This document shows, piece by piece, positions 1-8,039 of a DNA stretch of 53,789 nt. Made by a program: the position numbers and the translations under genes. The notes beneath the pieces were generated by a model, which saw only the letters and a program-made list of their open reading frames with translations, was not told where the DNA came from and ran no database searches. Origin of the DNA: Paracoccaceae bacterium (GTDB taxonomy: Bacteria > Pseudomonadota > Alphaproteobacteria > Rhodobacterales > Rhodobacteraceae); the NCBI GenBank assembly GCA_003605175.1, contig QWDA01000016.1, positions 1-53,789 on the forward strand, in the 5' to 3' direction. Numbering within the stretch: position 1 is the first letter of the stretch; each line of letters opens with the position of its first letter.

Positions 1-121
1 CTCGGGGCATGACGGTGACACCAACAGCGGCCAGTCCGTCCACGTCGTCGGCAGATCACCTGACAGCCGTCACTGCGAAAACAGAAAACCGTTCCCACGC
101 CCTGACTTCTTCAGCAGCCTG

Positions 122-1141
122 CTAGAGGCTGCAATTGTAACGCGTATGGATCAGGGTTTTCGAAGGCTGTGGATCGGACGCAGCCCCTGTCCTGGCTTGA
201 AGAATCCAGCGCACCGCCTGCGCCATCTCTCCTGCGAAGTCATGAGAAATGACAAAGTCCATTATTCCGTCTTCAAGCAGCGAGCGGGAATGTGGCGTCA
301 ACTCATGCCCGACAAAGATGGTTTCATCTGCGTCGCATTCCTTCAGCGCCATGGCCACGCCGCGGTTCGCACCGGCCGTATTGTAGATGGCGTCCGGCAA
401 GCCATGCGCCTTGAAATGCGCCACTAGGCGAGAGCGCGTCGTTTCCGGCTGGTCGTCGGAAATGAGCCTCTCTTCGATCTTCAACTGCGGAAAACTCGTG
501 CGCAGAACGCGCCGAAATCCCATCTCGCGCTCTTGCTGGCTGCGAAATGTTTCGCTCATGACCAGTAATATGCGGCCGGAGGTTTTTGGCAGGACCTGAC
601 CAATCAAGTGCGCGGCGACAGTGCCGGCGACGTATTGGTCATTGCCCACGTAGGTTGCTCGTCTGGAAGACGGCAAGTCGGTGGTGAGGCAAACCACTGG
701 CACACCTTGCTCCATCAACTTGCGGGCAGCGGCATTGATCGCCGGATGCTCTCGGGCAACGAGGATTACGCCATGCGCAACGGTGCCATCCTCGATCATG
801 CGACGCGCAAACCGCGTCGGATCCAATTCGCTTGTCGTTTCGAAATAGGTGCTGATCAGGGCCCCCGCGACGGTCCGGTTGACCTCGGTTGCCGCCCGCA
901 GCATGGCATCGTTGAACCCCTCGCCGGATTCACAGAACAGCTTCAGATCCAAGGTACCGCCTACACCGCGCTCCAGCATGAGCTTATCATATGCCGCCAT
1001 AACACGGACCCGGGTCTTTTCTTTCACTCCGGAACGATTGTTCATGACCCTGTCCACAGAGGCAGAACCCACGCCGGCCAAGGCGGCGATTTCAGCGATT
1101 GTGGGGCCGGTCCAGCGTGAACGGTCAGGCTTTCCAGGCAT
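122..1141 (-). CDS. LacI-family transcriptional regulator of the first polyol cassette
   Basis: A 339-residue LacI/GalR-type repressor. The N-terminal helix-turn-helix reads TIAEIAALAGVGSASVDRVM, followed by a hinge and a periplasmic-binding-protein-like effector domain with GRILLVMSE, GFRRVL and DAIYNTAGAN stretches, as in regulators of RbsB-type sugar transporters. The open frame extends to 1201, but the ATG at 1141 puts the HTH about 14 residues in, as is usual. No clear Shine-Dalgarno was seen. The gene is divergent from the transporter starting at 1525 with about 380 bp between them, and an inverted repeat lies just upstream of its start (1155-1175). It probably represses the transporter operon and itself. 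The inducer is not known; an inositol-like polyol is inferred from the neighbours. Confidence 0.88.
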   Translation of the reverse strand: MPGKPDRSRWTGPTIAEIAALAGVGSASVDRVMNNRSGVKEKTRVRVMAAYDKLMLERGVGGTLDLKLFCESGEGFNDAMLRAATEVNRTVAGALISTYFETTSELDPTRFARRMIEDGTVAHGVILVAREHPAINAAARKLMEQGVPVVCLTTDLPSSRRATYVGNDQYVAGTVAAHLIGQVLPKTSGRILLVMSETFRSQQEREMGFRRVLRTSFPQLKIEERLISDDQPETTRSRLVAHFKAHGLPDAIYNTAGANRGVAMALKECDADETIFVGHELTPHSRSLLEDGIMDFVISHDFAGEMAQAVRWILQARTGAASDPQPSKTLIHTRYNCSL

Positions 1142-1154
1142 GTTTGAACCAAAA

Positions 1155-1175
1155 TTTGATGCGTATGGCATCAAA
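1155..1175. promoter_or_regulatory. Putative LacI-type operator (inverted repeat)
   Basis: Perfect inverted repeat TTTGATGC-gtatg-GCATCAAA: 8-bp arms around a 5-nt spacer, ending 13 bp upstream of the regulator ATG at 1141. The symmetry, size and position fit an autoregulatory LacI-family operator. The assignment to this regulator is inferred. Confidence 0.6.
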
Positions 1176-1244
1176 CAAGTTTCTAGCCAATAGCGCAACA
1201 TGTCTCATGGCACGTTTGCATAGCGGTGAGCACCAGCGCAAAAT

Positions 1245-1261
1245 TGATGTGTTTCACATCA
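1245..1261. promoter_or_regulatory. Second putative operator in the divergent intergenic region
   Basis: Inverted repeat TGATGTG-ttt-CACATCA, with AT-rich outer flanks that are also roughly symmetrical (AAAT on the left, AATTT on the right). It shares the TGATG core with the repeat at 1155-1175 and lies about 88 bp from it, a spacing compatible with looping between two LacI-type sites. It is placed to control the transporter promoter facing right. The rest of 1202-1524 shows no gene. Confidence 0.5.
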
Positions 1262-1524
1262 CAAATTTTGACCGTCGGCACTGTGCTGCGGGGCGCGCAT
1301 GGTTAAGACTCTGCCGCAGGGAGTCGGAGGGAGAGACGCGCGATTTCAGTGAAATCTTCTATTTGACCTGAATCGCGGTCGACACAGCCAAAACTAAACT
1401 TGTCAGACGAAATCCATTGGGAAGCATCTCGTTTCCCAAAGACTCCTCGTCTGCCTACCCGGCTCGGAAGGGCCACCAAATGTCGATCCGTCGGAGGGCG
1501 GATATATCAGAGGAGGTAATCGAC

Positions 1525-2484
1525 ATGACTTTCAACAAATTCCTTGCCGCTGCGACAACTGCGATGCTCATGGCGTCCGGCGCATGCGCACAGGATATTG
1601 CTGTCATCGTAGGGTCGGCCCAGGACGGCTTCTGGAATATGGTCAAGAAGGGCGTCGATGACGCAACACTCATGGTTGAAGCCAATGGCGGCACCGTGAA
1701 CTTCATGCAGACCCAGAACTATGACAACTTCGGACCCGATCTGGCCTCTTTGATCGAGCAAGCGGTCGCACAGGGTGCTGAAGGGATTGCAATCCCGAAC
1801 TGGCTTCCGGAGTCCGAGACCCCGGCGCTGCAAGCTGCGCGTGACGCAGGCGTGGTCATCATGTCGTTCAACGCTGGCCAAGACGTGATGGGCGACTATG
1901 ACGCACTGAACTACTTCGGGTCGGACGAATACGTTGCCGGCGTCGCCGGGGGGCGATATTTGGCCGAACATGGCGCCACGAAAATTCTCTGTCACATTCA
2001 GAACCCGGGCGCAGTGAACCTCGAAACCCGCTGCCGCGGCGTGGAAGACGGTGCTAAAGAAGCTGGCGCCGAGACCTACATCCTTCGCGTCCCAGCCAAC
2101 CTCGACCAAGACATGGTTGGTACTTCTGAAGCGATCAAAGCCGAAATGATTGCGGATCCGTCCATCGACGCCGTGATCAACCTGGCCGCCTGGGCATCCG
2201 ACGCTTCGGCGAGCGCGATCGAACAACTGGGCAAGACCGGCGAGGTCCAGTTGGGCACGTTCGACATGTCCGCTTCGGTTCTGGATCGCATCTCCAATGG
2301 CACACAGACCATGGCAATTGACCAGCAGCCCTATCTGCAGGGTTTCCTTTCCACCTCCATGCTGTTCGCGAACCTGAAGTTTGGCACTGAGATCGCAACC
2401 AAGCCGGTTCTGACCGGTCCTGCGATTGTGGATGCATCCAACGTTGCAACCGCAATCGAAGGCGTGAAACTCGGCGCACGCTAA
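1525..2484 (+). CDS. Sugar/polyol ABC transporter periplasmic substrate-binding protein
   Basis: A 319-residue RbsB-type (periplasmic-binding type 1) protein. The N-terminal 22 residues form a Sec signal peptide ending GACAQ. The mature part begins DIAVIVGSAQDGFWNMVKKG and ends with the segment TFDMSASVL...AIDQQPYLQGF seen in inositol/ribose-type binding proteins. The ATG at 1525 is chosen over the upstream in-frame ATG at 1417 because AGGAGGT sits at 1511-1517 and the signal peptide starts there. First gene of the transporter operon; permease and ATPase follow. It resembles the binding protein at 16686 in layout, but its substrate is not evident. A strong intercistronic hairpin follows it. 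Confidence 0.9.
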   Translation: MTFNKFLAAATTAMLMASGACAQDIAVIVGSAQDGFWNMVKKGVDDATLMVEANGGTVNFMQTQNYDNFGPDLASLIEQAVAQGAEGIAIPNWLPESETPALQAARDAGVVIMSFNAGQDVMGDYDALNYFGSDEYVAGVAGGRYLAEHGATKILCHIQNPGAVNLETRCRGVEDGAKEAGAETYILRVPANLDQDMVGTSEAIKAEMIADPSIDAVINLAAWASDASASAIEQLGKTGEVQLGTFDMSASVLDRISNGTQTMAIDQQPYLQGFLSTSMLFANLKFGTEIATKPVLTGPAIVDASNVATAIEGVKLGAR

Positions 2485-2501
2485 GGTTCCCAAGGGAACT
2501 G

Positions 2502-2526
2502 GGGCCGGTCGGTATTCGACCGGCCC
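2502..2526 (+). promoter_or_regulatory. Intercistronic hairpin after the binding-protein gene
   Basis: GGGCCGGTCG-gtatt-CGACCGGCCC: a perfect 10-bp stem with a 5-nt loop, not followed by a T-run. In ABC operons such structures usually protect the binding-protein mRNA or attenuate downstream transcription. That role is inferred here. Confidence 0.6.
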
Positions 2527-2582
2527 GAAACCATCGAAATTCATTGAGCAATACCGGTTGGTTCCTGGAGGGAAAAGCTCAC

Positions 2583-3623
2583 ATGACCGATAACAAATCA
2601 GACAGCAGTTCAAAGTTGCCCGGATTGCCGGGACTCTCTTTGGGTGGCCTTCTGCGCAGCCCCGCTGCGGGCGCATTCATGGGGTTTGCGGTCGTATTCA
2701 TCCTTTTTGCGATCTTCGGTTTTGGCCGGAACTTCCTCTCGGTTCCAGGCGTCACGACCTGGGTCAACTATGCCTCGCTTGTCGGGATGATCGCTATTCC
2801 GGTTGGCTTCCTGATGATTGCGGGCGAACTGGATATTTCCACCGGCGCGGTTCTTCCGGCGGCCACAATGACCGTTGCCATCGTCTCCGGCCACTACGGA
2901 ATGCCGGTGATGGTGGGTATCATCGCGGCTCTGTCGGTAGGGGCCCTGATCGGGTTCATCAACGGCACCATCGTCACGCGCACCCAGGTGCCGTCTTTCA
3001 TCGTGACACTTGCCACCCTCTTTGCGGTGGCTGGGTTGACGCTCTATTTATCCATCTTTTTCATCAACAATACCAACTCCTTCTACCATGCACCGGACTG
3101 GGCAAAATCGCTTTTTGGCGGTAAGGTCTTTGGTTTCAATTCCGCCGTTTTCTGGTGGATTGGCGCGATTGTAGGGTTCGTTTTCTTCCTTCATTATTCC
3201 CCCAAAGGAAGCTGGGTCTTCGCGCTGGGTGGTGATCAGGAAAGTGCGCGGAATGCAGGTATTCCTGTGCGCCGCCTGAAGATCGGGCTGTTCATGCTTT
3301 GCTCGACAAGCACGGCATTTGCCGGGGTTCTGCAGGTCATTACGTTCAGCTCGGCGACGTCGCAGGCGAATTTTGGCCTCATCTTCAACACGATCATTTC
3401 GGTTGTTGTTGGCGGCGTTCTCCTCACCGGCGGCTTCGGCACGGTCATGGGTATCGTATTTGGTGTCTTGACGCTGTCCATCGTGACTCAGGCAATCGGT
3501 TTCACTGAAATCGACAGAAACCTGTCCTTCCTTATCATCGGTGTCATGCTTTTGATTGCGGTCCTGATGAACGACACCTTCCGCAGCCTTGCGACCAGTT
3601 GGTCGGCACCCAAGAAGAAGTAG
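2583..3623 (+). CDS. Sugar ABC transporter permease (RbsC family)
   Basis: A 346-residue inner-membrane permease of the BPD_transp_2 (RbsC) family. After a polar N-terminus (about 25 residues) there are roughly eight to ten hydrophobic segments. The family stretches include [63 protein letters not shown] (the EAA-like cytoplasmic loop) and ISVVVGGVLLTGGFGTVMG. The ATG at 2583 follows GGAGGG at 2567-2572 by about ten bases; the frame is open upstream but has no better start. It should form the channel with the ATPase at 3635, whose ATG lies 11 bases after this stop. Confidence 0.92.
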   Translation: MTDNKSDSSSKLPGLPGLSLGGLLRSPAAGAFMGFAVVFILFAIFGFGRNFLSVPGVTTWVNYASLVGMIAIPVGFLMIAGELDISTGAVLPAATMTVAIVSGHYGMPVMVGIIAALSVGALIGFINGTIVTRTQVPSFIVTLATLFAVAGLTLYLSIFFINNTNSFYHAPDWAKSLFGGKVFGFNSAVFWWIGAIVGFVFFLHYSPKGSWVFALGGDQESARNAGIPVRRLKIGLFMLCSTSTAFAGVLQVITFSSATSQANFGLIFNTIISVVVGGVLLTGGFGTVMGIVFGVLTLSIVTQAIGFTEIDRNLSFLIIGVMLLIAVLMNDTFRSLATSWSAPKKK

Positions 3624-3634
3624 GGATAGTGACC

Positions 3635-4459
3635 ATGTCTGGAAAGAAGCCAATCATTGAATTACGCAACGTCGACAAGTCATTCGGCCCGATCGACGTC
3701 CTTCACGATATCAGCCTCACGGTCGGCGAGGGCGAGGTTCTTTGCCTTCTGGGGGACAACGGTGCAGGTAAGTCAACCTTGATCAAGACACTAGCAGGTG
3801 TTCACCAACCGACGCGCGGTGAAATACTGATGGACGGCGTACCGACAACGCTTGCCAGCCCGCGCGACGCTCAGGAGCGCGGTATCGCGACGGTTCACCA
3901 GTTTGGCGGCACCTACCCGTTGATGTCTGTCGGACGCAATTTCTTCATGGGGTCCGAGCCAACCAAGGGATTTGGGCCGTTCAAGGTCTTCGACCGCGCC
4001 AAGGCCAATCGGATCGCCGTGGATGAAGTGCAGAAAATGGGCATCACCCGGATCACCGATGGCGACCGACTGGTCGGCGGGTTGTCCGGTGGCGAAAGAC
4101 AGTCTCTGGCGATCGCTCGAGCGGTGTATTTCGGTGCCCGCGTGCTGATCCTCGACGAGCCGACCGCTGCCCTAGGGGTCAAGCAAGCCGCGCACGTTTT
4201 ACGCATTGTGAACGAAGCCAAGAAGCGCGGACTAGCGGTGATTTTCATCACCCACCAGGTCATGCACGCGATGGCTGTGGGCGATCACTTCGCGGTTCTG
4301 ATCCGGGGCGCGATTGCCGCTGATTTCCGCAAGGGCGAGAAGACGCGCGAAGAAATCGCTGACCTTATGGCGGGTGGGGAATCCATGGCGGATCTTGAAG
4401 CCAATATCGAAAGCTACAAGGAGAGCCATGGCGGCCACGTTCCTCCCGTCAACGCTTGA
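3635..4459 (+). CDS. Sugar ABC transporter ATP-binding protein (single NBD)
   Basis: A 274-residue ATPase. It has Walker [10 protein letters not shown] (residues 40-48), Q-loop Gln near 89, signature LSGGERQ (from 150), Walker B LILDEP (171-176) and a switch His in ITHQ (about 207). It has one nucleotide-binding domain, like FrcA-type partners and unlike the double-domain RbsA/MglA. The upstream ATG-less extension to 3599 is rejected because the MSGKKPIIEL start gives the usual NBD N-terminus. It completes the RbsABC-type transporter. About 100 bp without a gene separate it from the dehydrogenase at 4557. Confidence 0.92.
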   Translation: MSGKKPIIELRNVDKSFGPIDVLHDISLTVGEGEVLCLLGDNGAGKSTLIKTLAGVHQPTRGEILMDGVPTTLASPRDAQERGIATVHQFGGTYPLMSVGRNFFMGSEPTKGFGPFKVFDRAKANRIAVDEVQKMGITRITDGDRLVGGLSGGERQSLAIARAVYFGARVLILDEPTAALGVKQAAHVLRIVNEAKKRGLAVIFITHQVMHAMAVGDHFAVLIRGAIAADFRKGEKTREEIADLMAGGESMADLEANIESYKESHGGHVPPVNA

Positions 4460-4556
4460 CAGTCTGGCGGGCTGTCGGCTGGCCAGACGCACCCCATGAA
4501 GAATTCAGAATGACGCCGGTTCGCCTATAGCCCGAACCGCAAGAAAGGAGTTTGCC

Positions 4557-5579
4557 GTGACGCGAGTTGCCATCATCGGCGCGGGTCTGATGGGAGAGGA
4601 CCATGCGCGCATCGTTTCAAACGATCTCCCCGGCGCGACGCTTCAGGTCGTTTGTGACAAGGATGCAGCCCGTGCCAAGCGCACAGCGGACGCCTTCGGG
4701 GCCAAGGACGTTTCGGATGATCCCGAAGCAACCCTTGCGCGCGCAGATGTAGACGCGGTGATCGTGGCCTCGCCTGATTTCACCCATGCACCGCTCTCAA
4801 GAGCCTGCATTGCGCTACGCAAGCCGGTTCTGTGTGAAAAGCCGTTGTCGCAATCCTCGGTAGAATGTCTTGAAGTCATAGCTGCCGAGCAGGAAGCGGG
4901 CCGCCGGTTTGTTCAGTTGGGGTTCATGCGCCGGTTCGACCAAGCCTATGGCGAGATGCGAGAGGCGCTGACCTCGGGAAAACTCGGCCGGGCGCTGATG
5001 ATGCACAACTTCCACCGCAACGTGGAGACGCCAGCGGCGGATTTCACCGGAGCTATGGCGATCACCAATTCTGCGCCCCATGAATTTGATGTTGTGCGTC
5101 ATGTTCTGGGAACAGAATTCACCGCGATTAGCGCATATCAACCAAAGCGCTCGGATGCGCGCGTGGCCCCGGTGTTTATGGTTCTGGAAACCGCAGACAA
5201 TCAGTTGGTGACGATCGAAGTGAACAACAATGCCTCGTATGGCTACGACATTCGCGCCGAGTTGGTTGGCGAGGTCGGGGCTATCGCGATGAACAACGTG
5301 GCCTACACCAGGACCGATACGAAACTGGCGTCTTCGACCCGCTATGAGACCGATTGGCGCGGTCGCTATCACGAAGCCTATGTCCAGCAAAACCGGGCGT
5401 TTCTTCGCTTTGTCGAAACCGGGGATTTCCCGCTTGTCGGGTCCGATTGCTGGGATGGCTACTGTGCCGCCATCGTGGCGGAAGCCGGAGCCAAGGCACT
5501 GGCCACCGGTCTGAAGCAGCCTGTCATCAAGATCGCCAAACCGGCGTCTTACGCGGCGAAAGAGGAGATTACAGCATGA
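4557..5579 (+). CDS. Gfo/Idh/MocA-family NAD(P)-dependent dehydrogenase (inositol-dehydrogenase-like)
   Basis: A 340-residue oxidoreductase starting at GTG, preceded by AAAGGAG at 4544-4550. The N-terminal Rossmann domain carries AIIGAGLMGEDHA. The family EKP motif is at residues 94-96, with Lys95 the likely catalytic lysine. The C-terminal domain has NSAPHEFDVV, with His175 in the usual catalytic-His place and Asn171, rather than the usual Asp, four residues before it (alignment by eye). It probably oxidises an inositol or other cyclic or sugar substrate brought in by the adjacent transporter. Its stop overlaps the next gene by four bases (ATGA), so translation is likely coupled. Confidence 0.85.
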   Translation: MTRVAIIGAGLMGEDHARIVSNDLPGATLQVVCDKDAARAKRTADAFGAKDVSDDPEATLARADVDAVIVASPDFTHAPLSRACIALRKPVLCEKPLSQSSVECLEVIAAEQEAGRRFVQLGFMRRFDQAYGEMREALTSGKLGRALMMHNFHRNVETPAADFTGAMAITNSAPHEFDVVRHVLGTEFTAISAYQPKRSDARVAPVFMVLETADNQLVTIEVNNNASYGYDIRAELVGEVGAIAMNNVAYTRTDTKLASSTRYETDWRGRYHEAYVQQNRAFLRFVETGDFPLVGSDCWDGYCAAIVAEAGAKALATGLKQPVIKIAKPASYAAKEEITA

Positions 5580-6535
5580 AACTTGGTTTTGTATCCGACA
5601 GCCTTGGCGGAATGACATTCGAAACGATGCTCGATCATGCAGCGCGCATGGGGGTGAACGGTGTCGAGGTGAATACCTGCGGCTGGTCGAGTGCTCCGCA
5701 TTCCGATCTTGCCGCGCTACTGAAGAGCGCGGATGCGCGCAAATCATTCGCCAATGCCTTTGCGGATCGCGGGCTAGAGATTATCGCGCTGAATGCCAAC
5801 GGGAATCCGCTGCATCCGACTGATGCGGCACAGGGGAAGGGGCTTGCAGATACCATCCGCGTTGCAGGCGCGATGGGGATCAAGACGGTCTGCACGATGT
5901 CCGGCCTTCCCGCAGGCAGTGCTGATGACAAAATGCCCAACTGGATCGTTTCCTCTTGGCCGCCTGAAACGCAGGCAATCTTGCGCTACCAGTGGGAAGA
6001 AAAACTGATCCCCTATTGGACGGGGATCGCGGAACTCGCGCGCGAAAACGGGGTGGAGCATATTGCACTCGAACTTCATGGCAATCAATGTGTCTATAAC
6101 GTGCCGTCGCTCTTGAAGCTGCGTAGCGCGATCGGTTCAGTGATCGGCGCCAACCTCGATCCTTCGCATCTGTTCTGGATGGGCGCCGATCCTCTGCTTG
6201 CAGCAGAGGCTCTAGGAGAGGCGATTTTTCACGTCCACGCCAAGGACACGATGCTCAATGCACCGAAGCAAGCGACCACTAGCCTGCTCGAAAACGGCTC
6301 GCTGATGGATATTCCCGCGCGGAGCTGGTCCTACATCACCCTCGGTTTCGGTCACGGCGAGGAATGGTGGCGCCAGTTCTGCTATCGCCTGAAAATGGCG
6401 GGCTATGACGGCTGGCTGTCGATCGAACACGAAGACGTTCTTCTCAACTCACTCGAAGGGCTTGAGAAGTCCGTGGCTCTTCTGAAGGGAGTGATGCCGG
6501 CGGCCGCTGCAGATTACAAACCACAGGACATCTGA
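5576..6535 (+). CDS. Sugar phosphate isomerase/epimerase, TIM-barrel (AP_endonuc_2 family)
   Basis: A 319-residue xylose-isomerase-like TIM barrel. Candidate metal ligands lie in IALELHGN (Glu), ANLDPSHLFW (Asp, His), IFHVHAKD (His) and LSIEHED (Glu), the typical set for this superfamily. The in-frame extension upstream to 5354 lies inside the dehydrogenase; the ATG at 5576, in the ATGA overlap with that gene, is clearly the start. Proteins of this type accompany Gfo/Idh/MocA dehydrogenases in many polyol operons and isomerise keto-sugars or keto-inositols. The exact substrate is unknown. Confidence 0.85.
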   Translation: MKLGFVSDSLGGMTFETMLDHAARMGVNGVEVNTCGWSSAPHSDLAALLKSADARKSFANAFADRGLEIIALNANGNPLHPTDAAQGKGLADTIRVAGAMGIKTVCTMSGLPAGSADDKMPNWIVSSWPPETQAILRYQWEEKLIPYWTGIAELARENGVEHIALELHGNQCVYNVPSLLKLRSAIGSVIGANLDPSHLFWMGADPLLAAEALGEAIFHVHAKDTMLNAPKQATTSLLENGSLMDIPARSWSYITLGFGHGEEWWRQFCYRLKMAGYDGWLSIEHEDVLLNSLEGLEKSVALLKGVMPAAAADYKPQDI

Positions 6536-6536
6536 G

Positions 6537-6767
6537 ATGACATTCCAACTTGCGGCTTGTGCTGAAATGCTCTGGCAAGACCGGCCAATGGAGTGGCGCG
6601 CATCGCGCCTCAAGGAGATGAGGTTCGGCGTTGGTCTGTGGAACTGGCCAGCATGGGATGTTGATGCACTGGAGAAAACTGGGGCCGATTTCACCATCAT
6701 GAACGACCATCTTCAGGACCGCCTGACCGACGCGGAAGGCGTAGAGATTCTACTCGTATCCGCGCGT
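6537..6767 (+). pseudogene. Truncated hydroxypyruvate-isomerase-like gene (5' third only)
   Basis: It begins one base after the previous stop. About 77 residues (FQLAACAEMLWQDRPMEWRA through DAEGVEILLVSA) closely follow the start of the intact protein at 25683 (AEMVW..QPIEWRAARLKE, GVGLWN, DAEGADILLKSA). Homology stops abruptly near 6765, and the frame then runs into IS21-type sequence and stops at 6854. About two thirds of the TIM barrel, including all later metal ligands, is gone, so the product should be inactive. It was the last gene of the first polyol cassette before the IS-associated deletion. Confidence 0.85.
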
Positions 6768-7052
6768 GATGTCCCACCGGGGTTGCGATGCGCACAGCCT
6801 GATAGGGCGAAGACCTCACATTTCGCAGCCCGGTCTGCCGTGCGATCGCGCTGACGCCAAGACCCTGCCGGCTCAATTCCAAGATCATCACGATCTCCCT
6901 CAATCCAACCACCTGCGAGCCTTTCCATTGAGCTCAACAGGGGAATTATGTGCGACCGATGATCAGGGGGCATGCCCCCTGATCATCGGTATCAGCGCCA
7001 AACTGGGGAATTTTCATCCAGCCGATTTGGGGAGATTACGTCCGGCACTCAC
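6768..7052 (-). mobile_element. IS21-family left-end remnant with start of istA
   Basis: On the minus strand, a frame from 6912 begins MVGLREIVMILELSRQGLGV and continues with SAIARQTG, the characteristic N-terminal HTH of IstA transposases. It degenerates after about 30 residues. Between it and 7052 are the two offset direct repeats usual at IS21 ends (TGGGGAATTTTCATCC and TGGGGAGATTACGTCC on the plus strand). The outer end on the minus strand reads TGTGAGTGCCGGACG. Only this end remains; the rest of istA, istB and the other terminus are absent. It separates two unrelated truncated genes, so it marks a deletion join. Confidence 0.7.
6955..6990. repeat. 36-bp perfect palindrome inside the IS21 end
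   Basis: Arms ACCGATGATCAGGGGG and its exact complement flank a central CATG. It lies between the istA start and the terminal repeats. It could be an IS promoter or regulatory site, or a relic of a head-to-head junction of two IS ends. Function not known. Confidence 0.8.
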
Positions 7053-7301
7053 ACACAGACCTGCTCCACATTCCACGGCCCTTCAGGCCGCAAGGACGGG
7101 GCGGCTGCTCTAGCCGGGAATGAGAAACTGGCAGATCCGCCCTATGTTGCGACGACCCTGGTGCATGGCTTTGGCTACATGCCCGCTTTTGGCAGCGAGC
7201 TGTCGTATAAGTAGATCGCCGCAATCGGCAACTACATCAGCAACATCTGCGGCAATGATTACGGCATCCTGACCACGGATGACGCGACTGAAGTTCGATA
7301 G
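7053..7301 (+). pseudogene. Decayed class I cytochrome c gene (3' part)
   Basis: Frame 7053-7301 reads TCSTFHGPSG...ALAGNEKLADPPYVATTLVHGFGYMPAFGSEL, then an in-frame TAG at 7212-7214, then IAAIGNYISNICGNDYG to a final TAG at 7299-7301. This is the layout of small periplasmic cytochromes c: haem motif, 'ALAGN..LADP.YV', 'GYMPAFG' with the axial Met, and 'WGNDYG'-type end. The CxxCH motif has become CSTFH, which cannot attach haem normally, and there is an internal stop. The 5' part is missing where the IS21 end abuts. A former electron acceptor of a periplasmic dehydrogenase is plausible. Confidence 0.78.
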
Positions 7302-7322
7302 GCAATACTCGTCATACAAAAT

Positions 7323-7346
7323 CCCGTCCGAAACGGCGGGCTTTTA
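7323..7346 (+). terminator. Rho-independent terminator after the cytochrome remnant
   Basis: CCCGTC-cgaaac-GGCGGG (6 bp with one G-T pair), followed directly by CTTTTAT. It lies 22 bp after the last cytochrome stop and probably terminated the original gene. Confidence 0.6.
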
Positions 7347-7712
7347 TGTGGGCTGACTTTTAACAGCGCTCTTTGTTGGAGAAATTACAGCCAATCCTAG
7401 TTTATACTTCCATCAACACAATTCCAAACACAAGCAAATAATTGACGCCGTTTGCAATATTGCGAAATCACCAATTCGCCTTGGAACATAGGCGTGCGGA
7501 CCGGTTTTCTGCGGCCGCTCGCTGTGTCCAGTAAGAACGGATGCTTTCCGATAGGTCTGCACTTCGATGGTTCAAGTTCCGCCGTTTCGCCGTAAGTGGG
7601 AGCATGCTCCGTGGGCGCAGAAATCGGTCCGGCTGATTGAGGGCCTGCGTCACGCTGCCCCTGTCGTTGCATCTGTAAGGCTGGGTGTTTGGTGCAATGC
7701 AAAACGCTTCCG
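7347..7712. other. Non-coding / unrecognised stretch
   Basis: About 365 bp with no convincing gene. A 101-codon open frame on the minus strand (7397-7702) has no ribosome binding site and no recognisable family feature. The stretch lies between two pseudogenes and is probably decayed sequence. Confidence 0.5.
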
Positions 7713-7830
7713 ATGGAAAGTTCCTGCGTGACCGCGTTTGACGATCGCTACGTTATAGCCAATGGCATACGAACGCGAAACTGGAGCGTCGGTGAGCGTG
7801 GCGTTCCACTGGTCCTTCTGCACGGTCGCC
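7713..7830 (+). pseudogene. N-terminal fragment of an alpha/beta-hydrolase gene
   Basis: The frame from ATG 7713 gives DDRYVIANGIRTRNWSVGER and then GVPLVLLHGR, the standard first strands and oxyanion HG motif of alpha/beta-hydrolases. After HG the similarity ends and the frame becomes AT-rich nonsense, stopping at 7952. There is no nucleophile elbow or catalytic His. It is a broken gene; 7831-8039 carries nothing recognisable. Confidence 0.65.
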
Positions 7831-8039
7831 GGTCAGGCGACAATCTTCGGGGGATATCGGGCACAGCAGGCCTTCTTGATCGCGGTGTTGCAAATATGCT
7901 TACGATCATCATCAAATTTGTCAAAAAGTTAAATTATACCCGTCATCATTGAAAACTGGCGGCGCCAGGCTTATTGATTGTAGCTTGAAGCTAAACGGCG
8001 CCGGATTGTCCCCGGGCGTCCGGTTGTGGAGCGAAAGAG

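Noticed and set aside
7397-7702. 101-codon minus-strand ORF
   Set aside because: No ribosome site, no recognisable domain, lies between pseudogenes.
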